A model generated the notes under the pieces. The model ran no database searches. It worked only from the letters and a program-made list of their open reading frames with translations, and was not told the origin of the DNA. A stretch of DNA of 64,000 bases from Helicostylum pulchrum. Lineage: Eukaryota > Mucoromycota > Mucoromycetes > Mucorales > Mucoraceae. Of this stretch, positions 32,791-46,163 are shown piece by piece (within the stretch, counting starts at the first letter, position 1; each line of letters begins with the position of its first letter). The position numbers and the translations under genes are program-made. The stretch covers positions 62,001-126,000 of the forward strand of contig JAIXMO010000054.1 of NCBI GenBank assembly GCA_025677825.1, written 5' to 3'.

Positions 32791-34972
32791 CTTTTGGTTG
32801 AAGAGGAAAGCTTTCCTTTCGTCGATGTTATTTTTTTTTACCTGCTTGATTCTTAACTATCTTTTGGTGCAGATGCTACTCGAATAATCTTTTGGCGATT
32901 TCCTGAGCTGCTTTTCGTTTTTTTATATACAGCTTTTGAAACTTTCTTTAATATGCCTACTTTTAAATATAAGTATCATATTCTTGAACGTGATACCAAT
33001 CCCCCCCCCCGGTGGTCAATTTGTCGATTTTTATTGACCCGTTTCATTTTAGTTAAAGCTTTTTGTTTTACTTAGTTACTCTTTCATCAAAAATGAATGT
33101 TTTCAAGTACTCTCCGTTATGATGGCCAGTATGAGAGGCTTTTTAATTCAGTTTTTGCATTTAAACGTTTCATCTGGTAGGTGTTATACAGATATGCTAT
33201 GCTGAGAAAAAACACCCCAAGATATATGTAAACGGCTATAAAATGGTATGATATTTCTAATTTAAAAATTGCATGATAAATCGTTCGAGAGTAGCGGACA
33301 GCATCTCCTTGAAGGAAAATTGTTTTAAAAAAAAAATACGTCGTATTTTAATAGTATTTATATGTAAATATTAGCATAAAACTTTACGTTACAATAATAA
33401 TTATAAGTTGCACATATGCTATCCACGAAATTACTTGTTAATGGTAAGTTAGACAATATCCTTTTAATGTCTAATACTTCTTCTTTGCTATATTTATTAA
33501 TATAAGGTGAATGTTTTTTTTTATTCGTCCATTATCTAGCATTTAGCATGTATTTTTTTTTACTGGTTAAAGGCTTGATGAACTTCAGAGTAATATGCTC
33601 GGTCCTTCTGTGATTCATCGCTTTCATTGTTGTTACATATTTTTTTTCGGTATGTTCTGTTATTATTATCATTACTATCATCACAAATATTTTGTTTCTC
33701 TTGGATTTTTTCTAGTTCGAAGGTTAAAATAGTGCGAACTGATACATTACTCGAGTCATTATACGTATAGATATATCTCTAGTTACTCTCTTTCTGTCGC
33801 ATTGGTAGATCAATTATGCTTATCTTTTATCGATTTTATCAATATTTGAATAGAAAAATAAGAAAAAGAAAAATCTCTCTTTATGATACATTGCACCAAG
33901 TTACAGAAGCTATGAAATGTATACTACATTTAATGCTATTTATTCGCCTATACTTTTATTTTGATTTTTGTACAGAAAAAAAAAAGGCACTGCGATTCAT
34001 TTAGATTTAATTATAGGTACAAAAAGAGAGGTATAACTATTTAACCGAACTCCAAACAAAAATTAATTTTAAATAAAAGAAGGCCGCGGGACCATTTAGC
34101 CGTATTAACCTGATCAAGTGCAGTAATTAGTTTTTATGGAGAAAAAGTTCCAGGCGTTTTTTTTTTTTTTTTTTTTTGATTTCCGCAGGTGGATGCAGGC
34201 GCCAATTTCGTATTCGTTTCGCCACCTTTATGTATCCAACAGGGTGATACCTTTCCTTTTTTTATCTCGGGGAATCTAAAGAGAGTGCATTTTGTAACAC
34301 AGTAGAATTTTCCTGAAAAAAAAACCGATAAACTCACTAGAGTATTCGCATATTGGCGAGACAAAGCTGCGTAGTACATATTTCAAATTACTATTCTAGA
34401 AATTTCGAATCCACGTTTCTTTTTTTTTTTAAAAAAAAAAAGTAGTATACTAGTTTCTTTTGTTTTAAAAGAAAGAGAGATGTACATTAAAAATTGCAAC
34501 AAGGTTTTGTGTACGCTGCAAATGTTTTGGATTTATTTTTAGGTATATCTAGACGCTGGGTTTTGTTTTATGAGGTTACTCGATTGCATAAACGCTATTC
34601 AATACTATTGACCCGTTTACATGCACACACGATATTGTTTCAAGGTTAAATGAAAAAGCATTGATATATAATATTATACATCGCGTGTATTAATCAAGGC
34701 TTGGGTGTTTATACATATATATATACATAATTAATAGGAGAAACAGGGCATAATGAATGGTTAGAATAATATAAATGTAACTATAGTACTATTAAGTGGA
34801 AAGAGAGGAAAGGACAAAGGAGCGGGGCTATGGAGTAGAAAGAAAGGAAATATCAAGTGACTGCAATACACTGCAATGGACAGTAAAAAAAAAATCTTTT
34901 ATCCATACAGACAGTGATATATATATATATATATGTATATATTAGACTTGACATATTATACCGCACGCTAAA
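32791..34972. other. Intergenic end of the relic island
   Basis: 2.2 kb with a C10 run at 33001-33010 and a T11A11 palindrome at 34420-34441. A coding-like stretch at 33560-33778 is listed separately. Frames at 33816-34004 and 34134-34379 are not convincing. (AT)n runs lie at 34916-34935, just past the methyltransferase stop. Confidence 0.45.
33560..33778 (-). other. Coding-like orphan exon
   Basis: About 72 codons without an ATG, reading YNDSSNVSVRTILTFELEKI, QEKQNICDDSNDNNNRTYRK and DRAYYSEVHQAFNQ then stop. Charged, Asn-rich composition is protein-like. It could be the last exon of a lost or unrecognised gene; AG acceptors lie just upstream. Confidence 0.25.
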
Positions 34973-36464
34973 TTATGAAAAAGGCTTTCGTCCTACACAA
35001 CAATGGAATGCAGATTCTGATGAGTCCATTCTGCTCTCGACATAGATACGCTTTAATTCTTGAAATGCCTCTTCTGACTCAATATCATAGACCTCAAACA
35101 TAAGACGCTTACAAGATTCGATACTGATATCAATAATGTACATCAATTCTGTTTTTAGCACATGGGTTTCTATTTATAATATCAATATATATCGAACACA
35201 AAATCATGTAAGGTTTATGTTTACTTACGCAGATTAATGACTCTTTTTATATCTTCTAAAGGTTCATATCCAGCCTCAGAAACTACAGCTGATAGTTTTT
35301 TACAAACTTCTGGGTCTTGGTCATTGCTTTCCATAAGACAGCAGACTAACGAAAGAAAATAATTAATCACCCTGCATAAAATAGTTATAATAGCTTTTTG
35401 TACCTTTTTCAACAAAAGTGTGTACAACTTCATCTCCAGGATCCTACATTACCAAATAATATAACACGTCAGTTATCACGAGGGTTTATATATTATGTTT
35501 CTCTTTCTCTTTCTCTTTTATACTCCACATACCCTTATTTGAACCTCTAATAATTGAATATATCCGCCAGGTTTGGTTACACGATATGCCTCTTTTAAAC
35601 TTTCAGCCCATTGGGTTCGAGTGAAAGCCAATGAAAACAAGCGCATTTGAACAAAATCAAATGTATTGTCTTCAAAATCAAGGCCCAAAAGAACATCTCG
35701 TTTTTGAAACAAAACGTTTGCAGGGCGAATATCATGAGGAAATAAAGCCACTTGATCAATACCAGTAAATTGTGCAGATGGATACTCAGTGGCCATGTCC
35801 TAATGTTACACGAATGTTATTTCGATATGGCCAAGTTTTTTTTTTTGAAAAAAAAAAAAGGAACTTACCATGATCCAGCTTCCAGAACCACATCCAATGT
35901 CTAATACTTGGACTGAAGATGAATGGAAGTCAATGTTATCTTTGACAGTATCGAGCATATTTCTATAATGAATAATTAGTTTTTTTTTGTATTTAAAAAC
36001 AGGTTATTTTAATTGGTTCTTTTTACACTCGTCCCATTTTTTCACTCGTTTATTATTAATTTTTAACGTACCCATCAAATAAAACTTTAAGTGCAAAGTG
36101 ATTCTATTGAATGGATTAACGCCGAAACTATTAAATAGATAGATTGTATGGTACTTACGGCATTCATTCTATCTTCTTGGCCCTTTTGAAATGTATTGAA
36201 ACATAATAGAGATGTATCTGCAGTTGAACTACCAGCGGAAAGTCTCGGTTCTCCATCTTTTATCGAATTTAAACGAGATATAGGTGCAGAACATCGTTTT
36301 TCTCCCGAGGACTTTTCAATCGACCTTTTATCTACCGAGATTTTATCATTCGGTCGTTTATCGAAGCTGTTGTTTCCATGTTTAAAAGCGTTGGCGAGTA
36401 TTGGCCTTTTCCTATTTGTCGAATGTGAACTATCGTGTGCATTTACTGATAATTTTGATCCCAT
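34973..36464 (-). CDS. Class I SAM-dependent methyltransferase
   Basis: Small-molecule or unknown-substrate methyltransferase of the Methyltransf_25/11 type that is expanded in fungi. Exons 36159-36464, 36072-36103, 35869-35962, 35533-35799, 35404-35443, 35229-35345, 34973-35169; 350 residues. Seen: a disordered basic/Ser-rich N-terminus (about 95 aa, SVDKRSIEKSSGEKR), then motif I VLDIGCGSGSWIMDMATEYP (about 132-151), motif II FTGIDQVALFP with the acidic ribose-binding Asp, motif III-IV DNTFDFVQMRL, and motif V VTKPGGYIQLLEVQ. It ends HCCVGRKP, the usual C(V/I)G-K end of this fungal group. Two exons are tiny (32 and 40 nt). Role could be in secondary metabolism or signalling; not deducible. 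Confidence 0.87.
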
Positions 36465-38787
36465 ATTGAAATAATTTATTGGTTTTTTCTTAAAAAAAAA
36501 GAGTAAAAAAAAAGAGTAAAAGGAAAGAAGGAAAAGTAATTCTTTTTGGGATATTTTCAGTTTTTAAACTTTTTTTTTTTTTTAAAAAAAAAAAAGAATA
36601 TTTATTCCAAAAGAAGAAGCCGCCATGTAACTCCACAAATATTTTTACTTTACCAGAAAAATAAATCGAGTTTAGCTTTTTTTACCTGGGAAACCTACTA
36701 TTTTTGTGTTTATTTTATAGCGAGGTACCATGTGATGTGTACGAAATTGAATAAAAGCTTACATATGTTTTATTTGCAAGCTCACAATAAATAAAGCTTA
36801 AAAAAGCTGGGCGCACGGACTCATTTTTTTTTTAAATCAATATGTGGGCTAAAAAAATAACTTTTTATCTTTTAACCTTATCAATACACATCAGAGATTT
36901 AAACTAGATGAAGATGTTACATCTACTAAATTTTATCCCATATTTTATATTCTTTTTTTTTTTTTTTGCAGCAAAAAAACTATTACTTTTTAAATTGATT
37001 TTGCTTTCAAAGATCGTAATCTTAGTAAGCAATGGGATTTGAAAAAAAAAAAGATGTTTTAATGTGGGCGGAATAAACACTCATTTTTCTCTGCCCAAAA
37101 AGAAATTAAGCCTTTTTCGCCCCTGTGTAATTTACCACGTTCCTTATTATGGTGCATCCCATATCTTTATTTTTATTTTTCGACTTTTTTTTCTTCTTCT
37201 CTTTGTCAACCGTGCTATATGAATAAACAATATGATTGGTTAGGATAATAAAATAGAATACACCCATAGTTTCTTTATTTTTTTATTTATTTTTTGGAAA
37301 AGTCGTACTACCATCAACTATGTAGTCGGAACGGTAAAAAAAAAAAAAAAGTCTTTTAAGTTATCGCTAGGTGTCCATTAGTTTAAAATCCTCTCCTTCC
37401 CGAGGCAAAAAGAGTTTTAAAAAAAAGGTTTAAATTCAATACGCAGTTCAGATGAGGATTAACCGTGGTTCAGCCAAAAAAAAAAAAAATTACTGCTAAA
37501 CTTAATTTATTAGCGAATGAAAGATTTACGTTTAATTCAATTTGTTTTATACCATAATTAATCATGCTCTTTCCTTTTTTAAAATCAAAAAAGAAGAAGA
37601 AATAGCTTCTTTGCCATAATTAGTCGAGCCGATCGATTTCGATCTTAATCCAACCATGTAGTCTTTTTTAAAAAAAACGTGGTATATATAAACGCATGGA
37701 ACAAATTATTTCCTCAAATGTTAAAAAAAAAATATACATATAAATATCCTCATAGGTAAACCTCATGCTTAGTTTTTTTTAAAAAAAATGTTGATGTGTA
37801 ATCAATGTCTTTAATAATGAATTATATACGCGCGCTATCACTCTTTTTTTTAAAAAACCTGTTTTGTAATATTAAAAAAAAAAGCGAGAGGAAGCTTTTA
37901 TGTAGGTAGTTTATTTTACTAACGAAATAAACATGGCATATTCCATATACGAACGAATGTACGCCTAGAAACCCGCAAATATATGTGTTTGGTATGACAG
38001 TTTGGCAGCTTTGGTAATTAGTTAGACATGTAATGCGTATAATTATTTCCAATTTCTCGGCGGCGGGGGAGAGGCAAAAATAATCGTACGTTTATTTAAT
38101 TCTGACAATGAAAAAAAAAAAAAAAAAAAAAAACTCTACTTTTTTATTTGTATAGGCATTTGCTCACAAGTAATACAACCAAATTATTGTATTACAAAGA
38201 GTGAACTGGAATTACAATAGGAGATTCTAAATAACTATATCGAATGTCTCGGAACCCTCAGTGTACTGGTCTCCCGTTAAAGATTCATCTTTGCGTACTC
38301 GTCATATTTTGCAGCGGCTGACAACCAAAAAATCAATTGTGCTGCATTTGCCTTACAGGTAAACTTTTTAAAAGGTATACCCGGGCAATAACTTTCCTGC
38401 ATAATTCTAGTGGAATAAAAAAGAATAGTTTTAAGATTATTAATTAATTGAATATATAAAACTATTTTATTTTACTTTAATTAGGTTAGACAGTATATTT
38501 CAAGAATAATATAATTCTCAACTTGAAGGGATTTAGTATTGTTACAGCTTGATAAGAGGATAATACAGCAAAGAAAACTTTGACAGCAAAAAAAAGCGCT
38601 AATTTAAACTATTCAATGTATTAAACATTTAACGGTAAAAAAAAAACATTTAACAAAAAGAGGGGGTGATTTTGCATATACAACGTTTATATTTTATTTA
38701 TACGAAAAAAATAAAAAAAAAAGGATGATGATACAATAAATAAATGAAAAAAAGAAAAAAATAGAAAAAGAAAAAGAAAAAAAGAGA
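36465..38787. other. Intergenic
   Basis: 2.3 kb of very AT-rich DNA with long homopolymers: T14A12 at 36570-36595, T8A8 at 37773-37788 and an A23 run at about 38110-38132. The frames at 36546-36794 and 37822-38052 are low-complexity. No gene seen. Confidence 0.5.
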
Positions 38788-40969
38788 TTAATAGTTGTGC
38801 TGATTAGTAGTACTGTTTGTATTTTCTGAATAACCATCAAACATGATACTGCTTGGATCAGGTCCATTGCCATTCATGTTTGGAAAATTATTATGAGAGT
38901 TATCTAAATCGTTAAAATTGGTGAATTCGTCGTTTTGATAAAACCCTTGACTGGATAGAAATGATAATAATTCTTGAGCTGACTTATCATTAAAATCTGT
39001 ACATATTTTTAGTCTTTTTTTGTTTTTATAAGCCTAAAAAAAAAAAAAAAAAAAAAAAAAAGATTACTTTACCGTGAGTTTGTTGCTGCATCATATAATC
39101 TAATGTAGGGTCTGTCCATTCCATATCATTAGGCGAACCAAATCCTTCTCCTTTTTCATGCTTCACCGCACTACTACCTTTTTCTTCCTTATAATCGTCA
39201 AATGGGTTATGATCATCATCACGGTCAGGCGTAGCTAATGCAGAAGATGTAAAAGGTGCGTATGTTTTTTTATTAAAGTTGAACCCTCTCATAACTCGAG
39301 GTTCTTGTTGTTGTTGATGTTGCTGCTGCTGCTGCTGCTGTTGCTGTTGCTGTTGATGTTGTTGCATCATCATCATATCTAAACTTCCAGTAGGAACAGA
39401 AGAAGAATAAAAGGAAATATTTGAAGGTTGAGGTGAAGATGCAATAGTGGAAGATCTTGGAGAAGTTGCATAAGGAGAGAAACGACGAGATTGTTGGGAT
39501 GTCATGGGTGGTGATCCAATATGCATATCAGCAATCGACCTATTCAAAGACCCAATACCACTACTACTAGTATTCATGTTTGGCGAGCTAGATAAATACA
39601 TTGTATCGGGCAGAGAAGCAGCATGATCCATAATAGGGGAAGGAAGTACAGGGCTTCCTTTCTCTACCGCAGCAGGTTGCTGCTGAACGGCATAGCGATT
39701 AGAGATAGGTATACCGTTTGCTCTTGCATGCAAAATCATATCCTTTTCTTCTTGTAATCTCTGTAACAAAATTGCCTTCTTACCGGTAGCTGGCTTACCT
39801 CTTTGTCTCAACATTTCTTTTAATTCAGATACCGTGATATCGTTAAAGTCTACCTTGATCAATTGATCATCTAATCTCTTTTGTCGCTGCTCCAAATCAA
39901 ATGGTTGAGATGAATTGGCTCGATGCACTCTTTGAATTTGGATAGGCATGGTACGAGAGGGGAAAGAAGAAGCGGCAACACCAGCAACAGTATTTGGGTT
40001 CATGTCCGTAGCAGGTATTGTCATAGCGTTCATACTTGTTGGTGATTTATTATTGATTGAACTACCACCGGCTACCTTGATCTTTCCATTATTCATTCGA
40101 AGTGATGGCTTACTAGATGGCTCTAACGAAAGTTTTCTTCTGGCAGGAGTTTCTGTAAAAGAAGAAGATAATTGATGTTGTTCGCTATAAGTAACAGGCA
40201 TAGAAGTACCAGATAAGTCACCTTTCTGCTGTTGCAATGGCTGTTGTTGTTGTTGATGATGATGCTGTTGTTGTTGTTGCTTTGTTGGCTTCTTTGCATA
40301 ATTTATTCTAAATCTTGCTTGAAGTTCATTAAAACGACGCTGATGATCAATACCTCCATTAGAAGAAGAAGAAGAAGAAGCAGAAGGTAAAGAAGAAGAA
40401 ATGGGTATATGTTTTGCAGTTTTACCAGATTTATTGATAGTATCTTTCTTTTGTTGTTGACTTGTGATCAAATTAATCGGTTCAGTTTGCGGTGATTCTT
40501 TATTAAACATGGCAGATAAATTTGAACGCATAGGTATTGATTGTTGTTCGGTCATGATTTTATTTGCTTTTTGTTGTTGCTCTTGCAATAATTGTTGTTG
40601 CCTAAGAAAACTTGGGTCGGATAGTAATATTTGTTGTTGTTGTTGATCAAGGTCTTGCAAAAAGATAGTGTCTTTATTGTCATAAAAACTAAAACTACCG
40701 CCGTTATTATTCATATTATAGTCTTCTAATTGAGATAGTAAGAAATCTTGTTGACCTAAACCAGAAGAAGGAGAAGGAGAAGTATCGTTTTGAAAAGAAG
40801 AAGTATCAAAGGGCTGTGAAGGTAAACTATGACTGGATTCAAAGTTTAAAAACGGATTGTTGTTATCGTTCATTGTGTTCAAATCTTCAAATGATTGTCC
40901 AAATAACTGATTAGCACTAAAGTTGATGTTGCTAGGATCGTCTTTATCATTATTATTAAAATAATACAT
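38788..40969 (-). CDS. SAP-domain protein with poly-Q tracts
   Basis: Probable nuclear DNA-binding or transcription-associated protein. Exons 39073-40969 and 38788-38996; 701 residues. Seen: a SAP motif at about 373-405 (FNDITVSELKEMLRQRG then PATGKKAILLQRLQEE), the helix-turn-helix-like module that binds AT-rich scaffold DNA. A conserved-looking RRFNELQARFRINYAKKPT at about 210 may be a second interaction motif. The rest is disordered, rich in Gln, Ser, Asn and Pro, with several poly-Q runs. The C-terminal exon is acidic and aromatic (DKSAQELLSFLSSQGFYQND), compatible with an activation domain (inference). A 24-T tract forms most of the intron near its donor. The start is the only ATG near a 130-bp purine-rich leader. 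Confidence 0.8.
39302..39366 (-). repeat. CAG/CAA repeat coding poly-Q
   Basis: About 20 Gln codons interrupted by His, at roughly residue 535-555 of the SAP protein. Likely length-variable. Confidence 0.9.
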
Positions 40970-42634
40970 TTTTAAGTTACTTTTCTCTATTTTAAGCAGG
41001 GGGTGATAATAATTAGATTGGTTTAATAAAGAGGAAAGAAAAAAAGAGAGAGAAAGAGGGAAAGGGAAAACTGGTACTATTTTAGCGCTTTAAGATGGTA
41101 TTTGCGGGGAACTAAGATTTTACTTGGCAAGTCACTTTTTTTTTTTTTTCTCTTTTTAAATAAAATCACCGAGATGAAATGGACGGTTAGGAAGCAAATA
41201 GTTGCATAGTTTATCACTTATAGCTTCTTTCGAATCCCTTTTTCATAAGCAAAAAAAGGCTTTCTTTTGAATTGTTAATATTTTTCAATCTCGTGTAACC
41301 TAGTATCATTGTTTGGCGCAACCTACTTTGTATCTTGTCAAAACTCTATCACCATCCACTTTTTTTTCTTCTGACTCTTTTTCAAAGGAATAATGCACGA
41401 GGTTTACTGAAATAAATAATACTTTGTAGCGTAACTGCACTATTTGTTTTTTATATACACGCACACAAAAGTGTAAGCTTTCAATCAAAAAGTTTAGAAT
41501 GTACAAGTGACTGCTAATCTTACTGAAGAACAACGCCGCTTCAAATAAAAAGTATTGTTCCATCAAATGACTCCTTTCGTATAATACGAAAACGTTTAAA
41601 TCTATCATTCAAATAAATGTAAACTTTAAAAAAAAAACCACCAATGACCTCGTTTTAGTACTACTGTCAAGTATAAATAAAAATATAGTTACCATTTTTT
41701 TTTTTTTTTACGAATCGAAACCTGAGATAAGAAACGTGTGCAATGACTGGTAATAGAAAGACACACTCCGAAGCTGCCGATAAAATGATTAAAAGTGGGG
41801 TTAACTTATCACACTGAACGCAATTAATGCGATGTTCAAGAATATGGCGTGATGATATACATTGCTTTGTTTAAATCTCTTTTCGAGTATACATAAAAAA
41901 ATCTATTATGCTAATGGTTTAGGACGCGCAATAGACTTTGGTTAGATCCCTTTTACGAAAAAAAACGTAATCAAGATAATAACATTATAACATACCCTTT
42001 ACAATTGTTACATGTGTTTATGCGTACGTTCAATCTGAGCTGCAACATTGAGTCACCATTTTCTGCAGAAGAAATATGAGCGATAATTGAAAGGCTTTAT
42101 ACTTTTACTCATTGAGAGCGCATAATGACAATATACATTTCTTTACTTTCAACCTTACCATTATAGGAATAAACCATAAAGGAAAGAAAAAATTAATTAG
42201 CTACTCTTTTGTTTACAATTATAATAAAAAAAATTAGCAGATCAAAGTTATGCATACAAGTAAAAAAAAAAAAAGCTTATTTTTTTTTTTACCAAGTCAG
42301 ATAGAGTTGACCGCTTTTAAATAAACAGTGCTTTTAATCTTTTTATAAGAATTTCTATTGTATTTGACAAAGCCTGTTAAAAAAAGTGCAAGAGCGCGCG
42401 TTTTCTTAACGTTACTATAGATTTTCAGTTACACATGTTTAATGTAGACAATATATTACAGTGTACGACGTCCATATAGTACATGTATTAAGGCCATTGC
42501 ACCAAATACCAACTATGGCGGAGTCTTATAGACTAGAAAAAAAAAAGGAAGCCAATTTTATTATCTTTAAAGCCTGAATAAGCAGGATATATAATAATCC
42601 TATTATCAAGTCAATTCCCTCCTTTGTCATGGTA
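40970..42634. other. Intergenic
   Basis: 1.66 kb. The first 150 bp are GA-rich leader/promoter of the SAP gene. The frame at 41306-41608 (minus) lacks family resemblance. Nothing else recognised. Confidence 0.5.
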
Positions 42635-44766
42635 TTATAATGTCAAGGAAGAAGAGGAATAATTGGAATGTAAATAGGGTGAACTAGAAGAAGAAGAAGG
42701 ATAAGAAGAGGGTGATGATGATGAATACCCATCATACCTGTCAGGATTCCTAGTACCGAATCTCATTCTAATGAACAACCTTCTAAGTAACCACTTTTTT
42801 TTTTTTTTTTTACAGTGTTAATAATGCGATATAAAATATTTCTTTTTAATGCTCACATTACTTCTGCTAGTACAATCAATATTTTGACGGCCTCTTCATG
42901 CGGGTTTTCAGTATATACCGAAAATATACTATGTATAACATATTGGTGTCCTTTACGACCAAAGTTAATACATATATAAAAATATTGTAAATATATATTT
43001 ACCAATTGTAATTACAGTCGGTAGGAATAATTTCATGAAGGGATTATATGATTTAAATAAGTAAAGCATGTGATAACAAAATGATGCATATATTACTGTA
43101 TTAAAAAATATGCCTCTAAGATCTACATTCAAGTTTTCTTCTTAGCTATAATACATGGTACATAAAACATAGACAGCATCTTACTCGTAATTACGCCTAC
43201 TGTCCATTGAAATGGAATAAGGATACTTCGCAATTGACTGCGAATAACCAATATATCCTCTTTCAAAAGCTGGATGCTTTCTAATGACGTGTTTAGTATT
43301 TGACCGAAAGTCGTATTTAATTCGTCCATTGTATTCGTCCAGTTTTCAAAATACTTATTTTGAAGATCCTAAGTATATATGTATAAGATGATTACAATGG
43401 AAGAGGGGGTGGTAATGAGAATATATACCCTTTCACGAGACCAATTAAGGATTGTCTCTTGTTGAACTGTAACCATTTCCTCGATATTACGATCAATTGT
43501 TTTTAGCCCGCTAATTACTGTATCTATAACTAGGTTCACTTCAAATTCTTGTCTTATGGCAAGTTGATTTAACTGGGTATGCATTTCCTTGACGTATTGT
43601 CGAGCTACCTGTTCGTATTCAGCAACAGCCGTTTTAGTTTGGTTCTGCACTAGAACTAGCGTCTCGAATATTTGTTGGATTTGATCAGCCGTTCTTGAAT
43701 GAGATTGATGAATGGTATCTATTTGGTTAAATACTCTTGACTGAGACTCTTTTAAACGATCCAGCGTCTTAAATTCATCGTTTCTCCAATTGATTAATAG
43801 TTCTTGTTGCTGTTGCAAGATGTTGAAATTTTTCACTTGGTTTAACGTGATGTTAGTATGTAATTTTTCAAGGATATCTGATAACAGGTTAATTATATGT
43901 ATATAATCTATCAGTGCTATGTATGTATATATTTGTACCTTTCTCTAAAGGATAATGTATGGCAAAGCACATTAAAGCTATATATCTATATTTAATAACA
44001 TTTTCTATATTTATAATTCCTTAATACTTGCCTACATCTCGAAAGTATCCTGTTCCGACGATTTAATAAATAAGGGATATACATATTCGAACTATATTTC
44101 TTTTTTCTTCTTCTTTTATATATTACCACTATAGGTTGTCCAAGTCTGAGGTGATTTTGCTATTTTTCTAAATTAATTTAATAGCAATATATTTTTTAAA
44201 ATGATAGAATAATAGAATAGAATATATATCAAGAAACATACTGTACACAGTTTTTTACATCCTGATTGCTGTTCTTGGCTTCACTGGAGAGAGAAGTGCA
44301 TGGAATAGGGATGGGAATTTGAGCAGTATTTAACTCGCATAATGTCAGCATAATAGCATCTAAAAGAGAAAGAGGAATGAATTTACAGGATACTTAAGTA
44401 GAAGTTTATGATGAAATATTTTACAATTCATGTTTTCTACTGTATCAAAATGAAGAGAATCACATCCGTGCAAGAGTTTGATAGTTACTTTTTTAAAGCA
44501 ATCAGATTCATGGCTCTGAAGATTATTGTACAACTCTTGAAAAAAAAAATTAGTATTGTTATTTATATATACTTATTGCATCAACAAAGTACCTAGACCA
44601 TGGTCGATCACTATTTTTCGTAGACCTGAAAAAAAAAAATATGTCAGTTTTTTGTTTATTATGAGAATAATAACCTACTTAATTTCTTCTTTTTGGCCTC
44701 TTGATGGGTGGCATTTTCTATAAACATTAATATAAGCACGGAAATAATAATGATATATCTCATCAT
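42635..44766 (-). CDS. KAR5: Nuclear fusion protein of the KAR5/Tht1/Brambleberry family
   Basis: ER/nuclear-envelope membrane protein needed for fusion of nuclear membranes after mating (karyogamy). I join twelve exons: 44679-44766, 44593-44625, 44425-44535, 44242-44359, 44127-44167, 44032-44049, 43939-43977, 43429-43877, 43155-43368, 43003-43122, 42862-42950, 42635-42793; 492 residues, phases consistent. Seen: signal peptide MMRYIIIISVLILMFIENA, Cys-containing SHESDCFKKVTIKLLHGCDS, YAIMLTLCELNTAQIPIPIP, SPQTWTTYSGYFRDV, CFAIHYPLEKDILEKLHTNI, long coiled coil to about residue 330, then TM segments and a Ser-rich tail. This is the family's order. One intron has a GC donor (GTAG|GCAAGT); one is apparently only 32 nt (43123-43154) and is the least certain join. 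Confidence 0.82.
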
Positions 44767-46163
44767 AAATGTCTAGAAAGAAAAAGAAAGAAGAAAAAAA
44801 AAAGAGACTTTATTGTCGATCATTGTGTTTAAATAAGTTTCATGATCTTAAATAGGGAATTTTTATATAAATCGTTTTCTTTTTGACAAGTCCATCACTT
44901 TTTTTTTTAAAAAAAAAAAACGGATGTGCATATCAGTTATATGATTTCAAAATAAATATGCATACTTACCTCTCTTAATATTCTCTGACGCTTTGTCAGG
45001 ATAATATAGAGACCATTTCGAAACGTTCAGGTTACTGGTGGTAAGATAAATTAGCTGATATTCACTATCATCTTTAATTAAGAATCAAATCTTGTACTCA
45101 ACCTATCCAGCCAGAGAAACTTTTAAACTCTTAAGATATATTGTCTACTATTAAAATAACATCGTAAGTTTTTTTTTTTTTTTTTTGACAGGAGAGCTAT
45201 CGACATAGTGCTAAAGACATACATGACCTCATAATTGATAATCTCGGACCCCCCTGCCAAGATGCTGCGCCATATATTATACTACGCATTTCCATTCGCC
45301 AGTGTATGCAGTATCGTTGTAAGCTCTAGTTATTATCATGATTACCATTCAGAATCGAAAGAAATAAAAGTAGATGCTTACGCGTAAATGATAAATAGAT
45401 AGAAGCTTAGAGTGAGGCGCCAATTTGCCTTCTTAAAAAATCTAAATGTCTCGGCTTGACTCGATCCGATTGTAGCAGTGATTGGTCAAGCCTCTTTTTT
45501 TCTTTCATTAGGAAATATCAAAACAAAGTTTTATCTCAAGAATCATCCTTTTATTAATTATGTTGCAGAAGGTAAAGCATGCATACATTAGTACAGAAAA
45601 AAAGGTGTACCAAAACCAAAAGCCAAAATATCAAATCTGGCCGGAACAAACGGAGCTCGTAATGTGTGTACAGTATGAAACTTTTCCGATAAACATGAAA
45701 TGATTTTTTATTGTCATACTATAAAGGTTGGTTGAGCCAAGAAATGTCAGGGAGCGCTTGGAGTTTAAAGAAGAGCGACTCATCTCCTTGTTTTGTGCAT
45801 AAACACTGAATTGTGCGACGCGAAAACAATAACAATTAAACAGGTTATGTACATGTACCTTTTTATACGATGTAACTATAATAAAAATAAAAAACTTACG
45901 TTTTTATCTATTTTGACAAACATTGTATCTATAAATATATACATGTATAAATATTGCTTTAATGACTTGTCACTTCTCTGTATATTGTTACATTTCGCTC
46001 CATCAATAAGGAGAAATGAGTTAAGGAGTTGAGCACCAAAAAAATTGCCTTGTGTCCCCCTCTTTTCATGCGTATAAATAAATCATCAACTTTGATACAA
46101 TTTTCCTTTTTTTCTTTTCTTCTTTTTTTTTTCTTCCTCTTCTTCTTCTTCATTTCCTTACAA
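44767..46163. other. Intergenic
   Basis: 1.4 kb; contains a T10A12 palindrome at 44899-44920. The final 60 bp before 46164 are a pure T/C tract, a typical fungal core-promoter/leader feature. No gene seen. Confidence 0.5.

Noticed and set aside
34134..34379. Minus-strand frame with a poly-Lys run
   Set aside because: The Lys run is a 20-T homopolymer; the rest is unrecognised and isolated.
38110..38132. Long A homopolymer that might mark a retrocopy poly-A tail
   Set aside because: No coding sequence upstream of it and no target-site duplication; similar homopolymers are everywhere in the window.
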